Assembly: GCA_038040445.1 (NCBI GenBank)
Contig: JBBPIG010000006.1
Coordinates: forward strand, 86,659 to 150,658
From: Acidobacteriota bacterium
GTDB taxonomy: Bacteria > Acidobacteriota > Blastocatellia > UBA7656
DNA length: 64,000 nucleotides
Direction: 5' to 3'
Shown: piece after piece, positions 18,451 through 27,520 of the stretch
Layout: each line of letters starts with the position of its first letter
Position numbering within the stretch: position 1 is the first letter of the stretch
The notes under the pieces: model-generated
Database searches by the model: none
Seen by the model: only the letters and a program-made list of their open reading frames with translations
What the model was told of the DNA's origin: nothing
Program-made: the position numbers and the translations under genes

Positions 18451-18495
18451 ATTAGACTATGCCGCAGAGCGCCGGTGCAAGCTTAGTGCACTTTG
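18451..18495. repeat. left 45-bp direct repeat of the secreted-module region
   Basis: Matches 22825-22869 at 38 of 45 positions in the same orientation. Shared cores are GCCGGTGCAAGC and GCACTTTG. The two copies flank the five-gene module at 18,583-22,544. Confidence 0.75.
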
Positions 18496-18582
18496 GTGGC
18501 GGATGTGACTAAAAACCGGGACCTGTCCGAAGGAGCGTTTTGACATCGCATGACGGGGACCAACTTGATCGAGTCCGCTGCT

Positions 18583-19788
18583 CTAACGAGGTTTCTCAAG
18601 CGGGCTATGAAGGGCGGCCGGCAGGGATTCAGCGCGCCAGAAAATATCCGCTGTTGCCGTCAGCATACCGGCTATCACGACCGTATCATTGCTGGCGGCT
18701 ACCGTAGGATAAGAGGCATCGGCGAACGGCGCGCTTTTCTGTAGCATTCCTTTTTGCGGATCTAATAATCCCCAACTGGTAGATTTCTGCGCCTCGTCAT
18801 CCCAAGCCACAAATACGCCGCCGGAACAAGCGATTGCCTGGGCGTGTTTGCCCACCTTCTGATCCGCATCAAGCCATTTGCGAGTTGAATAGGTCGCTCC
18901 GTGATCCGTTGATGTAACGTAGTAAAGACCAGGCCGATCATCGCTTCCGGTAAACCACACGACGGTTATTTGATCCTTGCTGTCGATCGAAAGGCTCGGA
19001 CCGGCAACTGGACAGCCATTGATCTCCCACACATCCTGACTCGCGGCTTTCGCGGTAAATGATTTGCCGCCATCATCAGACCTCGCTACCAGAATGTCTC
19101 GGTGCATAGGTCCATTGCGCGGGACAGTTCGATAAGCGACGAATAATCTTCCGGCAGAATCAACGGCCGTATGAGTGCGGCAGCACTCGCATATATCCGA
19201 AAGGATCTTGCGGTCGGGTGAAAAAGTCTTGCCGGCATTTTCTGAAGTCGCCATCCAGATATCGGCTCCCCTGTCTCCCGGTTTTTTGTTTCGCTCGTCA
19301 ATCCAGACAACGTAAACGCGACCGTGTTTATCAACGGCTATGGATTGAAAAGCGTGGCCGGCGGGTTTCTTCCTGGCGTCTGAGTTAAGAGTGATTGCCG
19401 GAGAGAAAGTCTTGCCGCCATTTGTTGAGCGCGCAAACCGAATGTTGCCTTCGCTGTGAGACGCGCCCATTCCCCAGCACGCATACAGTTCGCCGTTCGG
19501 GGCGACAGCCAGTTTTGGCGGATTCTCGTTTCGCACCATCGCGTCTCCATCAATGTTATTGACGCGAGAGGGTGCAGAGAAAACTCTGCCGTCGGTCGAA
19601 TGACGCAGCATCAGGTTGTTCTTATCATTTGCCCGCTCGACATAGAGCAGGTAGAAGCCACCGTGATTGTCCGACGCGACGAAGGGATTATGTTTGCCGT
19701 TTTTTGCCGAACTGTGTTTATGGGTCTGCGCCGATGCCACAGCAAAGCAGCACGACAAAAGAACCAAAGCGCGTGTTGGTTTTCTCAT
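18583..19788 (-). CDS. exported BNR/sialidase-like beta-propeller protein
   Basis: 401 aa from the ATG at 19788 (MRKPTRALVLLSCCFAVASAQ, a signal peptide); the frame stays open to 19905. Repeated blades with Asp-box-like motifs, S..GGKTFSPAI, SENAGKTFSP, SDDGGKSFTA and STDHGATYST, identify a sialidase/BNR propeller. No catalytic Arg triad is recognisable, so I would not call it a sialidase. Its first 83 bp are nearly identical to those of the beta-barrel gene upstream. It is the last gene of the five-gene minus-strand unit. Confidence 0.75.
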   Translation of the reverse strand: MRKPTRALVLLSCCFAVASAQTHKHSSAKNGKHNPFVASDNHGGFYLLYVERANDKNNLMLRHSTDGRVFSAPSRVNNIDGDAMVRNENPPKLAVAPNGELYACWGMGASHSEGNIRFARSTNGGKTFSPAITLNSDARKKPAGHAFQSIAVDKHGRVYVVWIDERNKKPGDRGADIWMATSENAGKTFSPDRKILSDICECCRTHTAVDSAGRLFVAYRTVPRNGPMHRDILVARSDDGGKSFTAKAASQDVWEINGCPVAGPSLSIDSKDQITVVWFTGSDDRPGLYYVTSTDHGATYSTRKWLDADQKVGKHAQAIACSGGVFVAWDDEAQKSTSWGLLDPQKGMLQKSAPFADASYPTVAASNDTVVIAGMLTATADIFWRAESLPAALHSPLEKPR

Positions 19789-19816
19789 ATCCGGTCTTCT
19801 GTCAAAAAATACATCA

Positions 19817-20305
19817 TTACTCAAGCATGGGCTTGATCTTCTCATCAAATTCTTCCATATCGAGTACACCCAAAATGCGGTCACGGAGTTTTCCTTCGCG
19901 GTCAACGACGAGCGTTACGGGCAGGACCTCTTCGATCCCGTACTGTTTCGAGAGATCAGTTGTGCCAAAGAGCAGTGGATAATTGATCTTGAACTTACGA
20001 GCCAGCCGACTGACCAGCGTTTTCGCTTCCGCCTCGTAGGTTACGCCGATGATTTGCAAGCCGCTCCCTTTGTACTCTTTCTGCAACTTGACCAGTTCAG
20101 GCATCTCTGCGAGGCACGGTACGCACCAGGTCGCCCAGAAATTCACCAGCACGACTTTCCCTTTATAATCGCTCAACCGCACAGTGCGTCCTTTCAGGTC
20201 TTTCAACGTGAAAGCAGGTAGCGCATCTGTCGCTTGCTCGGCAGTCGCTTGATTGACGGGAATGACGAAGAGAATCAGGAAAACGAAAATAACAAGAATC
20301 TTCAC
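19817..20305 (-). CDS. TlpA-family periplasmic thioredoxin
   Basis: 162 aa, GTG start. Signal peptide MKILVIFVFLILFVIPVNQATA. TlpA/AhpC-TSA fold with the redox motif WATWCVPCLAEMPEL (CVPC, residues ~55-58) and the preceding KGKVVLVNFWATW. A cis-Pro is likely in LPVTLVVDREG. It reduces or forms disulfides in exported proteins. It is packed between the beta-barrel gene (10 bp) and the propeller gene, so it probably serves the Cys-containing partners of this module. Confidence 0.88.
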   Translation of the reverse strand: MKILVIFVFLILFVIPVNQATAEQATDALPAFTLKDLKGRTVRLSDYKGKVVLVNFWATWCVPCLAEMPELVKLQKEYKGSGLQIIGVTYEAEAKTLVSRLARKFKINYPLLFGTTDLSKQYGIEEVLPVTLVVDREGKLRDRILGVLDMEEFDEKIKPMLE

Positions 20306-20314
20306 TCGAAAACC

Positions 20315-21460
20315 TCAGTACAAATAACGGACGCCGATAAGCAGACTTCTCCTGGTTCGCAGTACCATCGGTCCGCTGTTGTCAACAACAGGCAGTTGCA
20401 AGCTCGCCTCAACCACGAACTGAGAAGTCGCGGTATATTGAAGCGCGGGCGCTAGATAAAATTCCGATGAGCTGCTGCCGGGCACTTCCCCGCCATTTAT
20501 TCTCCCGCGTCTTCGGTGGACGTAATTGGTCTCAAGAATTGCATAGACTTCTTTACCCGGGTTCTGATATTTGAGCGGAAGGATTATGAATTCGAAATCC
20601 GTATTGATTCTTATTTCATTGCCCAGACGATAACCATCGCGGTCAGCCCGCATGATGCCCTGGATGTTGGCTCCGTAAATAAATCTATTCTTCGCTTGCG
20701 AAAACGACACATCGCTATTGAAAGAGATGCCGCCCGTATTGGTCGTCAGTTGTTGACGAACGAAATCATCGGCGTCCAGCTTTTTCTCCAGCGTCTTCTT
20801 TGTCGTTGGCAATCCCAGCCCGAATCGAATCGCCGCGTGGCTATGCCCCCAGGTTTCCATCGTGCGAAAGAAGCGGTATTTCCCCCAAAGTGTTATGTTG
20901 CCAAGACTGGCGTCAGAGCCTTTGTTCACTCCATCGCTGAAAGAAGTGCGCTGAAAAGAGAGGTCCGTTTCAAGTTCAATCTTTGGCGTTGGCCCGTAGG
21001 TCATCGTCATCTCAAGTGCGTGGATGTCAGCCTTGATGCCGCCGAGTTCGCGGCTCGTGAAGACGTAGCGCGGCTTAATTACGCCGCCTCTATAAACCGT
21101 GACTGCCGGTGAGGTTGTTCGTATTGGCGCAAGGTACAAAGTCGATTTGCTGTTGCCGCCGACAAGCGAAAAATCTATGTCTTTCAGGTACTGCGCGGAT
21201 ATGACGGTCTTGACCGATAGCAACGCTGGTTCAATCTCAGTCTTTGCTGAGTCTCCAGTCGAAAACCTTATCTTGCCTTGCGACGCGCCCTTGCCTCGAC
21301 ATTCTTCCGCATCGCTGATTGGTGCGAGAAGCAGATTTAGCGAGTCTTCATTGAACTGATCAGGTGTATCGGCTTTTGTCGAACTGTGTTTGTTTGTCTG
21401 CGCCGATGCCAGAGCGGAGCAGCACAACAAAAGAATCAAGACGCGTGTTGGTTTCCTCAT
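20315..21460 (-). CDS. outer-membrane beta-barrel-like protein
   Basis: 381 aa from the ATG at 21460 (MRKPTRVLILLLCCSALASAQ). After the signal peptide and a short Asp-rich region comes a long series of alternating amphipathic beta strands (KIELETDLSFQRT, LWGKYRFFRTMETWGHSHAAIRFGLGLP, RFIYGANIQGIMR). It ends in an aromatic C-terminal strand (LLIGVRYLY), a signature of barrels assembled by BamA. It resembles the 'MetA-pathway of phenol degradation/transporter' barrels of unclear substrate. A metal or small-molecule channel is inferred from the HMA neighbour. Confidence 0.65.
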   Translation of the reverse strand: MRKPTRVLILLLCCSALASAQTNKHSSTKADTPDQFNEDSLNLLLAPISDAEECRGKGASQGKIRFSTGDSAKTEIEPALLSVKTVISAQYLKDIDFSLVGGNSKSTLYLAPIRTTSPAVTVYRGGVIKPRYVFTSRELGGIKADIHALEMTMTYGPTPKIELETDLSFQRTSFSDGVNKGSDASLGNITLWGKYRFFRTMETWGHSHAAIRFGLGLPTTKKTLEKKLDADDFVRQQLTTNTGGISFNSDVSFSQAKNRFIYGANIQGIMRADRDGYRLGNEIRINTDFEFIILPLKYQNPGKEVYAILETNYVHRRRGRINGGEVPGSSSSEFYLAPALQYTATSQFVVEASLQLPVVDNSGPMVLRTRRSLLIGVRYLY

Positions 21461-21627
21461 TTTGTCCCTTGCCAAAATAGTCTAAGCGGTTTGCATCTCT
21501 GGCTGCGCTCGCAGGTTTCTATCAGCGAGCGCATCGCCGCTAACTCAAAACGCGCTGTCGAGACTGGCTTGCGAAACCAGGCTATTCCCGTTCGTCACAG
21601 GATGTCTTGTCCGAAGCAGGAACCATC

Positions 21628-22152
21628 TCAGTTTTTGCGCGCGGCGGTTGGGTGTATGACTTCGCGGCTGCTGGCATCTTTGCCAACCGTTTGCCAATCA
21701 CCGGTAATCTCAATACTCGCTCCACTAGCTGCGTCGGCAAGCGTCTCTGTGAGATTCGGTCCTTCGAGCGCAAATCTTTGTTTGGACGAGTCTATCTCGA
21801 TAAACCAGTTCGACTCTTCGCGTATGAGTGTGCCCGAAACGATGATCTCAGCGGAAGCGAGCACATAGCCCGTCTTCTTCAGCGCAGATTTAATCTTTGC
21901 GAAAGAGGCTTGCTTATCCGGCTTGGGCGTAAAGACTCCCAGACCGCGTTTGATGTCCACTATTTTTATGTCATCGCCTTTCGGCGCAAAATCCAGACGG
22001 CCCACGGCCTTCTTGACGTTAAACACGCAGTAGCCGCACAAGGACCCGGCAATCGTCATGCGTATCTCTTTTATCTCGGCGCGCGAATCGCTCACGTTGC
22101 CAAGCATCAACGCAATTCCGGCAAGCATCACCGCAATCGTTCGCTTCATCAT
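21628..22152 (-). CDS. exported heavy-metal-associated (HMA) domain protein
   Basis: 174 aa with signal peptide MMKRTIAVMLAGIALMLGNVSDSRA. Residues ~30-95 form a ferredoxin-like HMA domain whose metal loop is LCGYCVF (CxxC variant CGYC, in place of the GMTCxxC of copper chaperones), ending KSALKKTGY. The C-terminal ~75 residues are a beta-rich domain (FIEIDSSKQRFALEG...GASIEITGDW). It likely binds a soft metal such as copper or mercury; which one is not told. The start overlaps the preceding gene's stop by four bases (ATGA), so they are coupled. Confidence 0.75.
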   Translation of the reverse strand: MMKRTIAVMLAGIALMLGNVSDSRAEIKEIRMTIAGSLCGYCVFNVKKAVGRLDFAPKGDDIKIVDIKRGLGVFTPKPDKQASFAKIKSALKKTGYVLASAEIIVSGTLIREESNWFIEIDSSKQRFALEGPNLTETLADAASGASIEITGDWQTVGKDASSREVIHPTAARKN

Positions 22153-22544
22153 TTCACCTTTGTATCTTCTGCGACTACTTCGGCAATGCTCTTGACGTAA
22201 AGCATGTTGCCTTTGACCCTGCCTTCAACCGAAACCAGCAGACCTTGTTCATCTTTGGTCTTATCCAATATTTCGGCCACCTTTTTATTTCCAGCCTTAT
22301 CGAGTTTGTATATCTTACCGTCTTCGGTCATTACGGCATAACCGGCTCTTATGCAATGCGCCATTAGCGAGCATTCCTTCGTGTGCTCTTTCGCTTTCGT
22401 GAGCGCTTCCGGGTCATCCGCATAACTGTTGGCGCACATCATATCTACAAGATAACCTTTCAAATTTACTTGCTCTTTGCTGTTTGCAAACGCTGCTACC
22501 ACAAAAAGTAAGCATAAGATCGTTGCAATGCCTTTTCTTAACAT
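22149..22544 (-). CDS. small exported protein with conserved cysteines
   Basis: 131 aa from the ATG at 22544, with AGGA a few bases upstream. Signal peptide MLRKGIATILCLLFVVAAFA. The mature part starts QVNLKGYLVDMMCANSYADD and contains HTKECSLMAHCIRAGYAVMTEDGKIYKLD: three Cys and two His that could bind a metal or form disulfides. It ends in an OB-like strand region (LVSVEGRVKGNMLYVKSI). I do not know a named family. It is the first gene of the unit and its stop overlaps the HMA start. Confidence 0.7.
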   Translation of the reverse strand: MLRKGIATILCLLFVVAAFANSKEQVNLKGYLVDMMCANSYADDPEALTKAKEHTKECSLMAHCIRAGYAVMTEDGKIYKLDKAGNKKVAEILDKTKDEQGLLVSVEGRVKGNMLYVKSIAEVVAEDTKVK

Positions 22545-22661
22545 CGTGTTTTTCCTAAAGATATTATGCAAGGCTGTACGGGATTGCGCTGCATTTATCA
22601 CGGTTTTTAGAGCATCGCTGCTGACTTGTCAGAAACTCCTTGTGAACTAGTTGACAACGTG

Positions 22662-22685
22662 GCTATGGTATTCCAATGGAATAGC
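22662..22685 (-). promoter_or_regulatory. palindrome upstream of the secreted module
   Basis: GCTAT...ATAGC (22662-22666 and 22681-22685) encloses TATTCC-AAT-GGAATA (22669-22683). It lies about 120 bp upstream of the first gene of the unit, where an operator could sit. No regulator is encoded nearby. Confidence 0.35.
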
Positions 22686-22824
22686 AAAAACAACGTCGCT
22701 TCATCCTCATCAAACTATTGACAAACGAACCTTTTTGCTCACTGCAAGAGCACAGCGAATACTATCTCTAGCAGGCGCGATTTTCTACTCGCTCCGCCCC
22801 GAGCGCGTATCTGACAAGCGGTTT

Positions 22825-22869
22825 ATTAAACTATGAAGCAGACTGCCGGTGCAAGCGTAGCGCACTTTG
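22825..22869. repeat. right 45-bp direct repeat of the secreted-module region
   Basis: Partner of 18451-18495 (38 of 45 bases identical, same orientation). It falls between the module promoter region and the HD-domain gene. Confidence 0.75.
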
Positions 22870-22943
22870 CCCGCCTTTGATCGCGCGGCCTGTGCCTGTT
22901 GAGAGCCATCGCTTTGCTCTGCTACAGTGAAGTCATTCCCGCG

Positions 22944-23525
22944 ATGAACTACGAACTGAACTTTGAATATCTGATCGCGCGACTGACGCCGCAACTCGAC
23001 GAGCAGCAGCTTGCCGGCGTCCATCGCGCGTATGATGTCGCCCGGACTGCTCATTCGGGGCAGACGCGCGACGAAGGCACGCCCTACATCGTCCACCCGG
23101 TGCGAGTAGCTGTGTCCCTGGTGGATGAACTGAGTCTCTACTCGCCAACGCTGGTTTGTTCTGCGCTGCTTCACGACGTGATCGAGGACAGCGATGTTAC
23201 CCGGGATGACATCGGGCGAATGTTCGATGAACGGATCGCCGAAGTAGTGTGGCTGCTGACGAAGCTTGAAGACGTGAGCTTGCGCGACTACCTCGGTCGC
23301 ATCGAAGCCGCCGCTCACACCGGTGCGCCGCTCGTGAAGCTTTGCGATCGACTCGATAACATGAGATCGGTCATCGACACCCCGAAGCTGGAGAAGAAAC
23401 GCCGGTACATTCGGACAACGGAGGAGTTTTTCTTGCCGCTCGCCGCGCGAACGAATCAGTATCTTCACAGCGAACTTTGTCGCTCGCTTGACGAGGCCCG
23501 CAGCCACGTTATAGGCATTGGTTGA
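22944..23525 (+). CDS. HD-domain (SpoT/RelA hydrolase-like) protein
   Basis: 193 aa from the ATG at 22944. The HD-domain signature of ppGpp hydrolases is visible: TPYIVHPVRVA (first His), LLHDVIEDSDV (HD, residues ~75-85) and KLCDRLDNM (final Asp). The synthetase and regulatory domains of SpoT are absent, so this is a small alarmone hydrolase or a related phosphohydrolase of the MESH1/SAH type. Length fits this group. Confidence 0.85.
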   Translation: MNYELNFEYLIARLTPQLDEQQLAGVHRAYDVARTAHSGQTRDEGTPYIVHPVRVAVSLVDELSLYSPTLVCSALLHDVIEDSDVTRDDIGRMFDERIAEVVWLLTKLEDVSLRDYLGRIEAAAHTGAPLVKLCDRLDNMRSVIDTPKLEKKRRYIRTTEEFFLPLAARTNQYLHSELCRSLDEARSHVIGIG

Positions 23526-23547
23526 ATCCCGCGTCAGGAGCGCACGC

Positions 23548-23682
23548 ATGCGAAGGTTAGTCTTCTCCGCCGCCGCGATCTGCTCGGTTTGCGTGTTCGC
23601 GTTTGGACAGAAGGATGCCGCCGAGCTTGCGAGATTGCGACTACAACCGGGCGCATCTGCGTCGACTCCTATCGCCACTTAA
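23548..23682 (+). CDS. possible small exported peptide or truncated gene
   Basis: 44 codons. TCAGGAG lies 8 nt before the ATG. The sequence begins MRRLVFSAAAICSVCVFAFG, a plausible signal peptide, followed by only ~24 residues (QKDAAELARLRLQPGASAST). It could be a small exported peptide or the 5' remnant of a lost gene after the HD protein. Confidence 0.35.
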   Translation: MRRLVFSAAAICSVCVFAFGQKDAAELARLRLQPGASASTPIAT

Positions 23683-23817
23683 GTAGCTGATTCCTAGCGA
23701 GATTTCTCGAACTGCCGGCTTTGAAAACCGAGCCTCGATCTAGTAAAATCAGGCTTGGTTGAGAAGCCCGAAAATCTTCCGGCACGCCTCCTAGCAACAC
23801 AAAAGACGAGGCAGCAA

Positions 23818-23843
23818 AAAGCCGGGCCAGGCAGCCCGGCTTT
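23818..23843 (-). terminator. rho-independent terminator-like hairpin upstream of gyrA
   Basis: Perfect 10-bp stem AAAGCCGGGC/GCCCGGCTTT with a 6-nt loop. Read on the minus strand it is followed by a T-run (GGCTTTTTGC). No minus-strand gene clearly ends here. On the plus strand it could serve as a gyrA leader hairpin. The rest of the 23,683-24,006 gap holds nothing I can name. Confidence 0.6.
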
Positions 23844-24006
23844 GGAAAAGTTGCGCTTCGTGGTTGTGCAACCGGGCTTGCTGCGCGTAGGCGGGACGGT
23901 TGCAAACTCGACCATCATTGTCACGATCGCGGCGAATATCCGCGGCAAGACAACAGCCAGGTTCAACTGACTATATCAACGAAAGAGTGCGAAAGAGTGA
24001 AAGAGA

Positions 24007-26460
24007 ATGGCAGAAGCTGCACATAAGATTCCAGTCAACATAGAAGAAGAAATGAAGCGCAGCTACCTGGACTACGCGATGAGCGTGATCATCGGCCGCG
24101 CGCTTCCCGACGCCCGCGACGGCCTGAAACCCGTACATCGACGCATCCTTTTTTCAATGCACGAGATCGGGCTGGTCCCGGGCCGGCCGTTCAAGAAGTC
24201 GGCGACCGTCGTTGGCGATGTGCTCGGCAAGTACCACCCGCATGGAGACACCGCCGTCTACGATTCATTGGTGCGAATGGCGCAGGACTTTTCGCTCCGC
24301 TATCCGCTGGTGGATGGCCAGGGCAACTTCGGTTCGGTCGACGGCGACTCGCCGGCTGCATATCGATACACCGAAGCGAGACTCACTCGCATCGCGATGG
24401 AGATGCTTGCCGACATAGACAGGGACACCGTCGACTTCGTTCCCAACTACGATGAGTCGCGTGAAGAGCCGACGGTTTTGCCGACCCGGTATCCGAATCT
24501 GCTGGTCAACGGCTCGGGCGGCATCGCGGTCGGCATGGCCACCAACATCCCGCCGCATAACTTGAGCGAAGTCATCGAAGCCACGATCTACCTCATTCAA
24601 AATCCCACCGCGCGCCTGAAGACGTTGATGGGCATGATACCCGGGCCCGACTTTCCGACCGGCGGATTCATCTACGGCCGCGAAGGCATCAAGAACGCCT
24701 ACGAGACAGGCCGGGGCATGGTCATTATGCGCGCGCGGGCCTCCATAGATCGCGTCGGGCGCACCGGCGAAAGAATGGCCATCGTCGTCACCGAGATTCC
24801 TTATCAGGTGAACAAGGCCAAGCTGCTCGAGCGCATAGCCGAGCTGATCAACGATAAGAAGCTCGACGGCATTTCCGACTTGCGTGACGAATCGGATCGC
24901 GAAGGTATGCGAATCGTCATCGAGCTTAAACGCGACGCGATACCGGACATCGTGCTGAACAACCTGTACAAGCTGACTCCGATGCAGCAGTCGTTTGGCG
25001 TGATCAACCTCGCTATAGTCAACGGGCAGCCGCGTGAGCTTAAACTGATCGACACGCTGAACATCTTCTTCGAGCATCGGCGCGACGTAGTGCTGCGCCG
25101 CACGCGTTACGATCTGAGAAAGGCCGAAGCTCGCGCGCACATCCTCGAAGGCTTGAAGAAAGCGCTCGACAATCTGGATGCGGTGATCTCGCTGATTCGC
25201 AAATCGAAGAGCGCGCCCGAAGCTCGCGAGGCGTTGATGGAGCGATTCAACTTCAGCGAGCTGCAGGCGCGCGCCATTCTCGAAATGCAGTTGCAGAAGC
25301 TGACCGGCTTGGAGCGGCAAAAGCTGATCGATGAGTACAAAGAGGTCATTCAGCTCATCGCCGAGCTGGAAGAGATACTGGCTAACGAGTCGGTGCTCCG
25401 CAACCTCATCGTCAAGGAACTGCGCGAAGTCCAGAAGGAGTTCGGCGACAAACGAAGAACCGAGATCATCGAATCGGGCGCCGAGCTCACCCTCGAGGAC
25501 TTGATCGCCGACGAAGACATGGCCATCACCGTGACCCATTCGGGATACATCAAGCGCACGCCGGTGTCCGTCTATCGCGCGCAGCGGCGCGGAGGTACGG
25601 GCCGCAAGGGGGCGACCACCAAGACCGACGATGTTGTCGATCATATCTTTGTCGCGTCGGCTCACAGCTACCTGATGATCTTCACCAGCAACGGCCAGGT
25701 CTACAGAATCAAGGTCCACGAGATCCCGGATGCGGCCGCGGCGGGACGAGGCAAAGCCATCGTCAATCTCGTCAACATCCCTCACGGTGAGAAGTTCGCC
25801 GGCATAGTTCCGGTTCGCGACTTTGAAGAGGGCAGGTACGTCATTATGGCGACTCGTAAGGGAACGATCAAGAAGACCGAGCTCTCACGATTTGCCAACA
25901 TTCGAAGCGGCGGAATCATCGCAATGGGAATCGATGAGGGCGACGAATTGATCGCCGCCGAGATCACCGACGGCAAGAAGAAGATCTTCCTAGCCACGCA
26001 CGAAGGAATGGCAATTTGCTTCGATGAATCCAAGCTTAGAGCTCAGGGACGTCAGGGCTCCGGCGTACGCGGAATTACGCTGGAGAAAAACGACTACGTA
26101 ATAAGTGTCGCAGCCGTTACAGACGACACTGAGATGCTCTCGATCTCGGAGCACGGTTTCGGAAAACGTACGCAGCTCAAGGAGTATCGTGTCACGTCGC
26201 GCGGCGGCAAGGGCGTGATCAACATGAAGACCAGCGACCGAAATGGTCTGGTTGTCGCCGTATTGCCGGTCAACGACGAGAGTCAGATTATGATAATCAC
26301 CAATCAGGGCAAACTGATTCGTATGGAGACAAAGGGCATTCGCGTATCGGGGCGATCGACACAGGGCGTCAAGCTGATCGATGCTTCCGACGGCGACCTG
26401 GTATCGTCGGCTTCGCTGATCGAACGTCAGCAAGACGCGACCATAGAGCCGGAAAGCTAG
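24007..26460 (+). CDS. gyrA: DNA gyrase subunit A
   Basis: 817 aa, start [35 protein letters not shown]. The breakage-reunion domain has the catalytic tyrosine in AYRYTEARL (Tyr121). The quinolone-pocket residues read [10 protein letters not shown], with Thr82 at the E. coli Ser83 position and Asp86 at Asp87. The GyrA box QRRGGTG opens the six-bladed C-terminal DNA-wrapping domain, confirming gyrase rather than ParC. Length is normal. The start follows a purine-rich GAAAGAG leader in place of a strong Shine-Dalgarno. Confidence 0.97.
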   Translation: MAEAAHKIPVNIEEEMKRSYLDYAMSVIIGRALPDARDGLKPVHRRILFSMHEIGLVPGRPFKKSATVVGDVLGKYHPHGDTAVYDSLVRMAQDFSLRYPLVDGQGNFGSVDGDSPAAYRYTEARLTRIAMEMLADIDRDTVDFVPNYDESREEPTVLPTRYPNLLVNGSGGIAVGMATNIPPHNLSEVIEATIYLIQNPTARLKTLMGMIPGPDFPTGGFIYGREGIKNAYETGRGMVIMRARASIDRVGRTGERMAIVVTEIPYQVNKAKLLERIAELINDKKLDGISDLRDESDREGMRIVIELKRDAIPDIVLNNLYKLTPMQQSFGVINLAIVNGQPRELKLIDTLNIFFEHRRDVVLRRTRYDLRKAEARAHILEGLKKALDNLDAVISLIRKSKSAPEAREALMERFNFSELQARAILEMQLQKLTGLERQKLIDEYKEVIQLIAELEEILANESVLRNLIVKELREVQKEFGDKRRTEIIESGAELTLEDLIADEDMAITVTHSGYIKRTPVSVYRAQRRGGTGRKGATTKTDDVVDHIFVASAHSYLMIFTSNGQVYRIKVHEIPDAAAAGRGKAIVNLVNIPHGEKFAGIVPVRDFEEGRYVIMATRKGTIKKTELSRFANIRSGGIIAMGIDEGDELIAAEITDGKKKIFLATHEGMAICFDESKLRAQGRQGSGVRGITLEKNDYVISVAAVTDDTEMLSISEHGFGKRTQLKEYRVTSRGGKGVINMKTSDRNGLVVAVLPVNDESQIMIITNQGKLIRMETKGIRVSGRSTQGVKLIDASDGDLVSSASLIERQQDATIEPES

Positions 26461-26471
26461 CGATAGAGACG

Positions 26472-27386
26472 TTGACAAAGACGATTTCAAGTTCTGTACT
26501 GGCGTCCCTCGCTGGACGCCCGTCGTTACCAGAATCTTCTCGAGGGACACCCGAGGGGCGCCCACAGAGGGACGCCCGTCCAGGGCGAGCGCTTTCCGTT
26601 TTTTTCGCGCTGCTGATCGTAGCATTTCTCGCCGGAGGGTGTGATCGCGATGTAGAGCAATCGCTCTCGCGGGCGGTTGAAGCATGGGATTCCGGTGACT
26701 ACAAGCGCGCGGCCGAGGAGTATGAACGTTACCTCGAGCATAATCCAGCCAGCGAAAAAGCTCCGGAGGCGAGATTCCAACTCGCGAACATCTATTACTT
26801 CAAGTTGCGCGGCTACGATCAGGCGCGATCTCACTACACCGCTTTCGTCGAGCAGAACCCGTCACATCCATCAGCCCAGTTGGCGCGCGAGCGCCTTGCC
26901 GAAGTGCTCGGCGAAATGGGACGTTCCTATGAAGCGATCGCCGAGTATGAGAACCTGAACCCGCAAGACTCGGGCGAGCGCCGCCGCATTCGATTGCGAA
27001 TTGCGGATCTTTACTTCGCGCAGAGAAACTACAGCCAGGCGCTGACCGAGTACGAAAAAGTCATCGAGCTGGTCCCTTACGACGAGCTGAGCGAACAGGC
27101 GTATTTGCGCGAAGCATCGATCTATCACATCGAGCGCGGGCAGTATCAACAAGCGTTACCGATTTATCAGAAGCTCGGGTCGATGAGCAGCGATCCGAAG
27201 GTCCGAGTGCGCGCGGCGTACGGTCTGGCTGATTGCTATGCTGGGATGTATCAGTTTGACGAAGCGATAAAAACGTTGCGCGCGATCAAGGACGATCCCG
27301 AACAAACTGACGTTGGGCGTCGAGTGGCCGAACTCGAACAGCAAAAGCGCGAAGCAGCTCAGGCGAGAAGCGGACTGGAAAGGTAG
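26472..27386 (+). CDS. TPR-repeat lipoprotein (tol-pal/BamD-like)
   Basis: 304 aa from a TTG at 26472, 11 bp after the gyrA stop. A lipobox LIVAFLAGGC (Cys ~56) marks an outer-membrane lipoprotein. Residues 60-290 are TPR helices (YKRAAEEYERYLEHNPAS, YYFKLRGYDQARSHYTAFVEQNPSHP, NYSQALTEYEKVIELVPYDELSEQA), as in BamD, YbgF and other tol-pal partners. Residues 1-40 lie ahead of the signal peptide and are encoded by a dispersed palindromic repeat, so the start was probably rebuilt by its insertion. Function by analogy: envelope assembly. Confidence 0.75.
   Translation: MTKTISSSVLASLAGRPSLPESSRGTPEGRPQRDARPGRALSVFFALLIVAFLAGGCDRDVEQSLSRAVEAWDSGDYKRAAEEYERYLEHNPASEKAPEARFQLANIYYFKLRGYDQARSHYTAFVEQNPSHPSAQLARERLAEVLGEMGRSYEAIAEYENLNPQDSGERRRIRLRIADLYFAQRNYSQALTEYEKVIELVPYDELSEQAYLREASIYHIERGQYQQALPIYQKLGSMSSDPKVRVRAAYGLADCYAGMYQFDEAIKTLRAIKDDPEQTDVGRRVAELEQQKREAAQARSGLER
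26490..26590. repeat. dispersed GGGCGCCC-type repeat inside the lipoprotein start
   Basis: The stretch 26553-26580 (starting GAGGGGCGCCCACAGAGGG) matches one arm of the long inverted repeat at 60108-60134 with one base changed in the shared part. A weaker inverted copy lies at 26496-26522. The element overlaps the first ~35 codons of the lipoprotein gene. Confidence 0.65.
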
Positions 27387-27520
27387 AAGGCGGAAGGCAG
27401 AAGGCGGAAGGCAGAAGGCAGCGTGACGACTCGAAAACTGCTTCCTGCTGCCTTCTGCTTACTGCCTTCTGCTTTCTGCCTTCTGCCTTCTGCTTACTGC
27501 TTACTGCTTTCTGCCTTCTC
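27384..27520. repeat. heptamer inverted repeat between lipoprotein and moaX genes
   Basis: The left arm (27384-27422) is GAAGGCA/GAAGGCG 7-mers; the right arm (27440-27520) is CTGCCTT/CTGCTTA-type 7-mers, complementary to it. The left arm begins at the lipoprotein stop codon, and the right arm supplies the last codons and stop of the moaX gene. Confidence 0.8.

Noticed and set aside
18583..19788. True sialidase
   Set aside because: Asp-box blades are present but the catalytic Arg triad and Tyr/Glu pair are not recognisable.
24265..25785. Long minus-strand frame (506 codons) opposite gyrA
   Set aside because: It is the shadow of the high-GC gyrA coding strand; no ribosome-binding site, no recognisable domain.
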